Source: Kineococcus sp. TRM81007
Lineage (GTDB): Bacteria > Actinomycetota > Actinomycetes > Actinomycetales > Kineococcaceae
Assembly (NCBI RefSeq): GCF_022669155.1
Contig: NZ_JALBVB010000051.1
Span: forward strand, 1-49,126
Direction: 5' to 3'
Length of the DNA: 49,126 nucleotides
In this document: one piece after another, positions 24,268 to 30,841 of the stretch
How the letters are laid out: every line of letters begins with the position of its first letter
Position numbering within the stretch: the stretch's first letter is position 1
The notes under the pieces: model-generated
Databases searched by the model: none
Seen by the model: the letters and a program-made list of their open reading frames with translations, nothing else
Told to the model about the DNA's origin: nothing
Program-made: the position numbers and the translations under genes

Positions 24268-25619
24268 GCCGGCCACGGCAGCCGCGCCCGCAACCGGAAC
24301 CCGTCGCCGGCCGGGCCGTGCTCCAGCTCCCCGCCGGCCAGCGCCACCCGCTCGGCCAGCCCCACCAGGCCGAGCCCGGCTCCCGGCACCGCGCCGGGTG
24401 GCACCGTCCCGCCCGGGGGCGGCGCCGCCGCGTTCGCCGCGTCGTCGACGACCACCTCCAGGCCGTGCCCGGGAGCCCCCTGGACGTGCACGCGCACCTC
24501 GCGGCCCGGGGCGTGCTTGCGCGCGTTCGTCAGCCCCTCCTGCACGACGCGGTAGGCGGTGCGGCCGGCCAGGGCCGGCACCTGCGCGCGTGCGGGCACG
24601 TCCACCCGCAGCCGCACCCGCCCGCCGGCCTCCCGCGCCTCGCGGGCCAGTTCCGGCAGGGCGTCCAGGGTGGGCTGCGGGCGACCGCGCGCCTCCTCGC
24701 CGGCGGGTCCGGTGACGTCCTCGGCGCGCAGCACGCCGAGGATGTCGCGCAGGTCCTCCAGCGCCTCGTGGGTGCCGGTGCGGATGACGCCGGCGGCGCG
24801 GGCGACGTCGGCGGGGTCCGCGTCGGGGCGGAACTCCAGCGCCCCGGCGTGCATGCTCACCAGCGACAGGCGGTGCGCCAGGACGTCGTGCATCTCGCGC
24901 GCGATGCGGGACCGCTCGGTGGCGCGGGCCTGGCGCACCCGCATCTCCTGCTCGGCGCGGGCCCGTTCGGCCTGGTCGCGCAGCGAGGCCATGAGCTGGT
25001 GGCGGGTGCGCACGTACGTGCCCCACCCGGCCACCGGGACGACGAGGGCGAGCCCGGCCAGCGGGACCGCCCACGCGGGGAAACCCGGTTCCGGCCACAG
25101 CAGCCCGTACACCGTCCCGGCCAGCACGACACCGGCCGCCACCGCCGCCACCACGGGCCAGCGACGGCGCGCGGCGACCCCGAACAGCGCCACCAGGGAG
25201 GGCACGCCCGCGACGACGGACACCGCGGAGACGGCCACGAGGACGCTCGCGACGACCACCGGTGCGCGCCGGCGCGCGTACAGGGCGAGCGTGGCCGGCA
25301 CCCCGAGCAGGACGTCGGCGACCAGGGCCGCGTCGCCGCGCACCCGCGGCCCGGTGACCTGGTCGAGCTCCACGCCGAGGAGGACCATCCCCGTCGCCCA
25401 GCACGCCAGCACCACGACGGTGTCGCCGGCGAGGCGCAGCGCGGTGCGCCGGCGGCGACGGCGCGCCGGCACCGGCCGCTCCACGGGCGCCGTCACCGGC
25501 ACCGGTGGCGGCACCGGTGGGACGCCGGGCAGCACCCCGCCCGCACGCCCGCTCCCGACCGTCCCGTCGACCACCCCGCTCACCCCGCTCACCCCGCTCA
25601 CCCCGCTCACCCCGTTCAC
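24264..25619 (-). CDS. Membrane sensor histidine kinase (HisKA_3/NarX type)
   Basis: A 451-residue kinase. After a low-complexity N-terminus (Gly-Val-Ser repeats, then a Pro-rich stretch and an Arg cluster near residue 53) there are about six hydrophobic helices (60-215). The dimerisation and phosphoacceptor helix contains SRIAREMHDVLAHRLSLV (His near 250). The ATPase domain has VVQEGLTNARKHA (N box), VVVDDAAN and GAGLGLVGLAERV (G box). No extracellular domain is apparent. GTG 25619 is favoured because TAGCCT ends six bases upstream. It is coupled to its response regulator. Confidence 0.92.
   Translation of the reverse strand: MNGVSGVSGVSGVSGVVDGTVGSGRAGGVLPGVPPVPPPVPVTAPVERPVPARRRRRRTALRLAGDTVVVLACWATGMVLLGVELDQVTGPRVRGDAALVADVLLGVPATLALYARRRAPVVVASVLVAVSAVSVVAGVPSLVALFGVAARRRWPVVAAVAAGVVLAGTVYGLLWPEPGFPAWAVPLAGLALVVPVAGWGTYVRTRHQLMASLRDQAERARAEQEMRVRQARATERSRIAREMHDVLAHRLSLVSMHAGALEFRPDADPADVARAAGVIRTGTHEALEDLRDILGVLRAEDVTGPAGEEARGRPQPTLDALPELAREAREAGGRVRLRVDVPARAQVPALAGRTAYRVVQEGLTNARKHAPGREVRVHVQGAPGHGLEVVVDDAANAAAPPPGGTVPPGAVPGAGLGLVGLAERVALAGGELEHGPAGDGFRLRARLPWPA
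25572..25616. repeat. 9-bp tandem repeat at the kinase start codon
   Basis: Five units of CACCCCGCT (the start-proximal one is CACCCCGTT) lie directly after the start codon of the kinase. Every unit carries a GTG codon in the kinase frame on the minus strand, so each is a possible alternative start. Confidence 0.85.
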
Positions 25620-25625
25620 CCCGCC

Positions 25626-25631
25626 AGGCTA
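25626..25631 (-). promoter_or_regulatory. -10 hexamer of the histidine kinase operon
   Basis: TAGCCT on the minus strand, six bases before GTG 25619, supports leaderless translation from that outermost GTG. The rest of the 141-bp divergent gap to 25761 shows no other clear element. Confidence 0.45.
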
Positions 25632-25760
25632 GGAGGGCCGGCGCCTCCCGCGGGACCACCGCACGTCGCACCCCGCCGCCGCGGCATCGACCTCGGTCGA
25701 CGGTCGGAGCACCCCGGGCGGCGGACGCGGCGCGGTGCGCCCGGCGGGCAGCCTCGGGGT

Positions 25761-26687
25761 GTGATCGACACTCCCCTCGCCCCGGGGACGGCCCCGTCCC
25801 CCGTCCCGTACACCGCAGCGCTGCGCGGGCCCCGGCACCGCTGGTGGCGCCCCCTGGTGGGCGCGGCCGTCGTGGCCGGGGGCCTGCTGGTGCTCGTGCT
25901 GCTCACCGGTGTCGGCTACGGGGTCGCCTGGCTCGTCACGGACCTGGACGGCGCCGCGCTGGACGAGGCGCTGTTCAGCACCTGGTGGGGCCTGCTGCTG
26001 TCGAACCTGGTGCTGGCGGCGGGGGTCCCGCTGGCGTGGCTGGCGGTGCGCGCCGGGCACGGGCGCTCGGCCGGCCTGGTGTCGTCGGTGGCGGGCCGCT
26101 GGCGGTGGCGGTGGGCGCTGCGCGTGCTGCCGCCGGTGCTGGCCGTCGCGGTGGTCGCGGCGCTGGCGATGGCGGTGGCCGAGGTCCTGGCGGGCCGCCC
26201 GGCGTTCGGGGACGGCACCGCGCCCGCCGCGGGTCGGGCGGTCGCGCTGCTGGCGGTGGTGCTGCTGACCACGCCGCTGCAGGCGGCCGGCGAGGAGTAC
26301 TTCTTCCGCGGCTGGCTGAGCCAGGCCCTGGGGTCGTGGTGCGCGCGGCCGGTGGTGGGCGCGGTGCTCGCCGCGGTGGTCTCGGCGGTGCTGTTCGGCG
26401 CCGCGCACGGCCCCCAGGACCCGTGGCTGTTCACCGACCGGCTGGTGTTCGCGCTGGTGGCGTCGTGGCTGGTGCACCGCACCGGCGGCCTGGAGGCGGC
26501 CGTGGTGCTGCACGCCGTCAACAACGTGGTGGTGATGGTGCCGGCGGTGCTCACCGGGGCGCTGGCGCAGGCGATCGCCGAGACCGGTGCTCCGCCCCTG
26601 CTGGTCGTCCTCGACGTCGCCGGGATGCTCGCGGCGGCCGCCGCGGTGGACGCGCGGGCACGCCGCCGGGAGCGCGCGCGGCGCTGA
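25761..26687 (+). CDS. CPBP family intramembrane metalloprotease
   Basis: A 308-residue polytopic membrane protein of the CAAX-protease/bacteriocin-processing (Abi) family. Conserved active-site motifs are AAGEEYFFRGWL (the EExxxR motif, about residue 180), the His in LFGAAHGPQD and HAVNN near residue 255. About eight hydrophobic segments are visible. The substrate is unknown; bacterial members act in peptide processing or self-immunity. GTG 25761 is the first plausible start after the divergent promoter region, but no strong Shine-Dalgarno is seen. It ends 12 bp before the convergent GGDEF gene. Confidence 0.9.
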   Translation: MIDTPLAPGTAPSPVPYTAALRGPRHRWWRPLVGAAVVAGGLLVLVLLTGVGYGVAWLVTDLDGAALDEALFSTWWGLLLSNLVLAAGVPLAWLAVRAGHGRSAGLVSSVAGRWRWRWALRVLPPVLAVAVVAALAMAVAEVLAGRPAFGDGTAPAAGRAVALLAVVLLTTPLQAAGEEYFFRGWLSQALGSWCARPVVGAVLAAVVSAVLFGAAHGPQDPWLFTDRLVFALVASWLVHRTGGLEAAVVLHAVNNVVVMVPAVLTGALAQAIAETGAPPLLVVLDVAGMLAAAAAVDARARRRERARR

Positions 26688-26699
26688 GCGCCGGCCCGC

Positions 26700-28640
26700 T
26701 CAGGACAGCACGCCGGCCAGGACGAGGCGGTCGCGGCCGGTGTCCTTCGCCCGGTACAGGGCGCCGTCCGCCGTGCGCAGCAGGTCCTCGGGACCGGCGC
26801 CGGCGGCCGCCGCGCTCGTGGCCACCCCCACGCTGACGGACACGGTGGCGCCCGGACCGCAGCCGGGGTGCGGCAGGGCCGCCGCCCGCACGCGCCGCAG
26901 CACCCGGGCGGCGACGCGCTCGGCGGCCGCGGCGTCGGCGGCGGGCAGGACGACGGCGAACTCCTCCCCGCCGAAGCGCGCCACCACGTCGTCGCTGCGG
27001 CGCACCGCGTCGGCGATGCAGGCGGCCACGGCGCGCAGGCACGCGTCGCCGGCGAGGTGCCCGGCGGTGTCGTTGTACGCCTTGAAGCGGTCCACGTCGC
27101 ACAGCAGGACGCTCAGCGGCTGCCCGGTGCGCTCGTGCTCGCGCCACGCGCGCCGCAGGGCGTCGTCGAAGGCGGGGCGGTTGCGCACACCGGTGAGCCC
27201 GTCGACGAGCAGCGCCTCGGACAGCCGGGCGTTGGCCCGGGTCAGCTCCTCCTGGGCGAGGCGCCGGCTGTGCACCTCCGCCTGCAGCTGCGCGGTGCGC
27301 TCGGCGACCAGGCGCTCCAGCTCCGCCGCGTGCGCGCGGGCCCGGCGGGCGCGCTGCAGGGCCTGCAGGGCGGCGGTGAGGTCCTGGTGCAGCGCCTCGG
27401 CCGTGTAGCGGTCCAGGCGGTCCTGCTCGTGCAGCAGCAGGCCGCGCTCGTGACCGCCGGGCGCCAGGACCTGCACGACGAGGGTGCCGTGGGCGAGCTC
27501 ACCGCGCCGCGCGCCCGGCAGCAGCTCCTCCACGGGGTACGAACCGGTGGGGGCACCGGCGGGCGGGGTGCCCGTGCTGTAGACGAGGCGCGCCCGGCCG
27601 TCCCGCACGGTCGCCAGGTGCGCGCGGCGCACGGCGACGCGGGGCAGGTACGCGGTCAGCTCCCGCGCGAGGTCGTCCTCGCTCACCACGGAGGACAGGC
27701 CGTGCTTCAGGCCCAGCAGGTGGTGCGTGACCAGGAGCCCGGAGCGCACGTCCCGCAGCAGCTCCACGGGTACGACGGCGCCCGTGCCGGGCGGCCCGGC
27801 GCCCTCGGGCCCGGCCGTCGAGGCGCGCACCACCAGCTCGCACCCCGTGCGCACCCGGGCCGGCACGTCCCCGCCGCGCAGCAGGTCCAGCACCAGCCGC
27901 GCGGCCAGCTCGCCCTGCTCCGCCAGGTGCGGGTCCACGCTGGTCAGCGGGACCTCGGCGGTGGCCGCGGCGCTGGTGTCGTCGAAGCCGGCGACCACGA
28001 CGTCCTCCGGCACGCGCCGCCCGCCCGCGGCCAGCGCGTCCAGGGCGCCCAGGGCCATCTCGTCGTTCGCGGCGAAGACGGCGTCGACGGCGCCCAGCGA
28101 GCCCAGGGCCTGCGCGGTGCGGCGGTAGGCCGTCTCGCGGTGGAAACCGGCGCGCACGACCGGCGCCGGGGGCAACCCGGCCCGGGCGACGGCCGCGGCG
28201 AAGGCGGCCTCCCGCTCGAGGGAGTCGGCGGAGTCCGCGGGACCGGCCACCAGCAGCGGGTGCCGCCGGCCGGCGGCGAGCAGGTGGTCCACGGCCAGCG
28301 CCGTGCCGGCGGCGTTGTCGCAGCTGACGTCGGGCACACCGAGCACGCCGCCGCCGAGCGTGACGACGGGCAGCCCGCCGGCCTGCGCGACCAGCCCGGC
28401 GACGGCGGAGGTCCCGGTGGCGGGGTCCGCCACGGTGCTGACCACGAGCCCGTCGATGCTCCCCGCGCGGCGCAGCCGCTCCACCCAGGAGCGCGCCTGC
28501 GCAGCCGGGCGGGGGTGCACGAGGACCAGCAGCGAGGCCCCGGCCGGGGCGAGGACGGACTCCACGCCCCGGATCACCGGCAGGGCGTAGTCCTCCACCC
28601 GGTCGACGACGAGCGCCACCCGCGCACCGCGCGTCCCCAC
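26700..28640 (-). CDS. LacI-type sensor domain fused to GGDEF diguanylate cyclase
   Basis: A 646-residue protein. Residues 6-275 are a LacI/GalR-type periplasmic-binding-protein sensor without the helix-turn-helix (VALVVDRVEDYALPVIRGVE; DGLVVSTV; DAVFAANDEMALGALDAL; VVVAGFDDTSAAATAEVPLT). A GAF-like middle region (about 295-420) and a coiled coil (435-480; AELERLVAERTAQLQAE) lead to a GGDEF domain (480-640; DGLTGVRNRPAFDDAL, DVDRFKAYND, RFGGEEFAVVL). The GGEEF active site is intact, and an RSDD inhibitory site sits five residues before it. No membrane segment is seen, so it probably makes c-di-GMP in response to an intracellular sugar-like ligand. GTG 28640 follows GGGAGG by eight bases. Confidence 0.9.
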   Translation of the reverse strand: MGTRGARVALVVDRVEDYALPVIRGVESVLAPAGASLLVLVHPRPAAQARSWVERLRRAGSIDGLVVSTVADPATGTSAVAGLVAQAGGLPVVTLGGGVLGVPDVSCDNAAGTALAVDHLLAAGRRHPLLVAGPADSADSLEREAAFAAAVARAGLPPAPVVRAGFHRETAYRRTAQALGSLGAVDAVFAANDEMALGALDALAAGGRRVPEDVVVAGFDDTSAAATAEVPLTSVDPHLAEQGELAARLVLDLLRGGDVPARVRTGCELVVRASTAGPEGAGPPGTGAVVPVELLRDVRSGLLVTHHLLGLKHGLSSVVSEDDLARELTAYLPRVAVRRAHLATVRDGRARLVYSTGTPPAGAPTGSYPVEELLPGARRGELAHGTLVVQVLAPGGHERGLLLHEQDRLDRYTAEALHQDLTAALQALQRARRARAHAAELERLVAERTAQLQAEVHSRRLAQEELTRANARLSEALLVDGLTGVRNRPAFDDALRRAWREHERTGQPLSVLLCDVDRFKAYNDTAGHLAGDACLRAVAACIADAVRRSDDVVARFGGEEFAVVLPAADAAAAERVAARVLRRVRAAALPHPGCGPGATVSVSVGVATSAAAAGAGPEDLLRTADGALYRAKDTGRDRLVLAGVLS

Positions 28641-28772
28641 CTCGCCCACCTCCCAGCCCGGCCCCCGGAGGGCACGGGCTCCGGCACCCGCCGGGTCGCA
28701 GCATCGGCACCACCGGGCCGGCACCTGAGGCTCACGGGGGCGGTGCCACCCGCCCGGCCCTCGCCCGGGGTG

Positions 28773-29051
28773 TCAGCACCCGGCGTGCTCGGCCTCGAAA
28801 CCCCGGTCGGTGCGCCGCACCCGCCAGACCCGCACGTCCTTGCCCCCCGGGCCGCCGGACTTCTCGTGGAAGCGCACCGCCCCGTCCAGGACGCGGCCGA
28901 CACCGACGACCTCGTGCACGTCCGGGCCGTGGGAGACGCGGAAGGTCGCCTCCCCGGTGAAGTCCTCCAGCTCCCGCGGGACCCGGCCCGCGACCTCGTC
29001 GACGACGTAGACCCGTCCCGAGACGACCGGTCCAGCGCGCAGCTCGCTCAT
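28773..29051 (-). CDS. Small hypothetical protein
   Basis: A 92-residue protein I do not recognise. It is hydrophilic, with mixed beta-like segments (VVSGRVYVVDEVAG, EATFRVSHGPDVHEVVGVG, KDVRVWRVRR), a Gly-Gly-Pro-Gly-Gly turn near residue 70 and a C-terminal cysteine; it has no signal peptide or membrane helix. ATG 29051 is supported by CAGGAG eight bases upstream. A three-copy repeat (29151-29203) lies in its upstream region. It sits between the GGDEF and DUF2252 genes, but no functional link can be inferred. Coding is likely because of the good Shine-Dalgarno and the absence of any better frame. Confidence 0.6.
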   Translation of the reverse strand: MSELRAGPVVSGRVYVVDEVAGRVPRELEDFTGEATFRVSHGPDVHEVVGVGRVLDGAVRFHEKSGGPGGKDVRVWRVRRTDRGFEAEHAGC

Positions 29052-29150
29052 GGTTGAACTCCTGCCGTAGTCGTGGGCCCGAGGTTCCGTGGCCTGACGG
29101 CAGCGAGTCTGGGGCACGCGGCCGCTGCGCACCAGGGGCCCGGCCGCCGC

Positions 29151-29203
29151 GTTCAGCCGCCCGCGGACGCCCGTTCAGCCGCGCGCGATCGGCTGTTCAG
29201 CGG
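29151..29203. repeat. Three GTTCAGC(C)G repeats at 22-bp spacing
   Basis: GTTCAGCCGC occurs at 29151-29160 and 29173-29182, and GTTCAGCGG at 29195-29203; the starts are exactly 22 bp apart. The third overlaps the stop of the DUF2252 gene. They lie 100-150 bp upstream of the small gene at 29051, on the face-matched spacing expected of regulator half-sites. Confidence 0.6.
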
Positions 29204-30738
29204 TAGACCACGTCCACCCGCCGGAACGCGCCGAGGGCGTGGTCGGCGCGGAACGACTCGTGGTCGGCGCGGGCGCGCTCGGCGGCGCCGACGGCGAACC
29301 GGACGACGTCGTCGGTGAACAGCTCCTCGGGCCCGATCGCGGCGGTGATCGCCGGCTCCACGTCGTGGTCCAGCCCGCCGCCGTCGTCGGAGAGGGCGTG
29401 GACGTGGGCCACGACGCCGCCGCAGACGCGGGCGTACTGCACCCACTCCGAACCGGACAGGTCCTCCAGGTCGAGGGAACGGCGCAGCGGGGACCGCTCG
29501 CGCACCAGCAGGCTCAGCCCCTCGTGCTCGACGCTGCCGTAGAAGGCGTCCCCGCGCACCAGCTGGGCCCGCTGGGCGTTCGCGACCCGGTCGCCGTGGC
29601 CGGTGGAGTCGAAGTCGGACGGCGGCACCAGCCCGTCCAGGGAGGAGCGGCGGGCCTGCTTGAACTCCAGCACCACGTCGTCGGTGCCGTCGCCCGCGGG
29701 CCCCTCGATCAGCACGTAGTAGCGGGTCAGGCCCAGGGACGCGGTGCCCTGCCCCTTGCGCTCGGCGACGTCCTTGACCCGCATCCCCGCGGCGCGCGCC
29801 GGGACGTCGAGGTCGTTCGCGGCGACGTACCGGTCGACGACCCCCTGGAACTCCTCGCGCCGGCTGGAGACCGGCACGAGCTTCTTGCTGGCCTTGAAGC
29901 CGCGGAGCTGCTCGCCGAGGTAGTCGTCGGCCAGCCACTCGGCGCGGCTGACGGACAGCGAGTCGTCGATGAGGTCCTTGATGAGCTTCGGGGAGTTGTC
30001 GCGGCGCAGCTCGTGGTCGAGCTCGCCCTCCTCGGTGGCGTAGGAGCCGATCGCCTCGACGTAGCCCTGCACGAACGCCCGGGCGATGGCCTCCTGCTTG
30101 CCGCGGCCCTTGCCGCCCAGCTCGCCCGCGGCCAGGACGAAACCCGTGGCGCCGCGCTTGAGGTCCCAGGTGAACGGGGCGAAGAACGCCTCGTCGTGGT
30201 CGTCGATGCCGAAGACCGGGACCTCGTCGCGGTTGGGGAGCACGCCGAAGTTGTCGGGGTGGACGTCCCCGGTGGCCAGGACCGTCGGCATCCACGCGTC
30301 CTCACCGGCCATGTCCCGGTAGAACAGCAGGCTGGTGCCGCGGAAGAAGCTGAACAGCGAACCGGCGAGCTTGTCGAACTTCGCCCGCGACTCCTCGTCG
30401 CCGCGGGCGATGCGGACCTGGTGGTCCTCCCGGAGCGTCTGGCGCACGTGGATGCGCCGGTCGTCGCCGGTGAGCGTGCGCGGCAGCAGCACCATGTCGC
30501 CGTCCGCACGGGCCCGCGCGAGCCGCCGGAACGGCTCCACCCGCGAGGCGATCCGGGGCTGGTGGTCCGGGTGGGTATCGGTGCGCGGGGCGTCGGCCTC
30601 GGCGGAGAGGCGCTCGGCCAGCTCCCGCTTCGTCATCCGCGGACCCACGGGGACGCCGCGCTCGCGTGCCGCGTCGAGCAGCTCGCCGCGGGTGGTGCTC
30701 CGGAGGTCGGGGACGGTGTCCGTGCCGGCGTTGTCCAT
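29197..30738 (-). CDS. DUF2252 family protein with N-terminal Rho-N/SAP-like domain
   Basis: A 513-residue protein. Residues 10-48 (LRSTTRGELLDAARERGV, then RMTKRELAERL) resemble Rho-N/SAP-like helix-extended-helix nucleic-acid-binding domains. The rest is DUF2252, a kinase-like fold: VRQTLREDHQVRIARG, FFRGTSLLFYRDMA, ATGDVHPDNFGVL (about residue 154), DDHDEAFFAPFTWDLKR (about 178) and TRYYVLIEGP. The DVHPDNFG and DDHDE motifs resemble the catalytic and metal-binding loops of aminoglycoside-phosphotransferase-like kinases. The substrate is unknown. The start ATG 30738 lacks a strong Shine-Dalgarno; DUF2252 itself is usually shorter, the excess here being the N-terminal domain. Confidence 0.85.
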   Translation of the reverse strand: MDNAGTDTVPDLRSTTRGELLDAARERGVPVGPRMTKRELAERLSAEADAPRTDTHPDHQPRIASRVEPFRRLARARADGDMVLLPRTLTGDDRRIHVRQTLREDHQVRIARGDEESRAKFDKLAGSLFSFFRGTSLLFYRDMAGEDAWMPTVLATGDVHPDNFGVLPNRDEVPVFGIDDHDEAFFAPFTWDLKRGATGFVLAAGELGGKGRGKQEAIARAFVQGYVEAIGSYATEEGELDHELRRDNSPKLIKDLIDDSLSVSRAEWLADDYLGEQLRGFKASKKLVPVSSRREEFQGVVDRYVAANDLDVPARAAGMRVKDVAERKGQGTASLGLTRYYVLIEGPAGDGTDDVVLEFKQARRSSLDGLVPPSDFDSTGHGDRVANAQRAQLVRGDAFYGSVEHEGLSLLVRERSPLRRSLDLEDLSGSEWVQYARVCGGVVAHVHALSDDGGGLDHDVEPAITAAIGPEELFTDDVVRFAVGAAERARADHESFRADHALGAFRRVDVVYR

Positions 30739-30808
30739 GACGGCACGGGTACCCCCGGGTCCCGGGTGCTCATGCGCGGTGTCACAGGACTGCAACGCCG
30801 GGCCGCGT

Positions 30809-30832
30809 CCGTGTGACGAGAACGTCACACGG
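30809..30832 (-). terminator. Hairpin terminator after pcrA
   Basis: A perfect 10-bp stem (CCGTGTGACG and its complement) with an AGAA loop begins 10 bases beyond the pcrA stop. It also lies 70 bp upstream of the DUF2252 start, so a role as operator there is possible. Confidence 0.6.
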
Positions 30833-30841
30833 AACGCCGCG

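Noticed and set aside
30749-30775. SigB-like GCAT-N17-GGGTAC before the DUF2252 gene
   Set aside because: The spacer is too long, and GGGTACCC is a palindrome that matches on both strands by chance.
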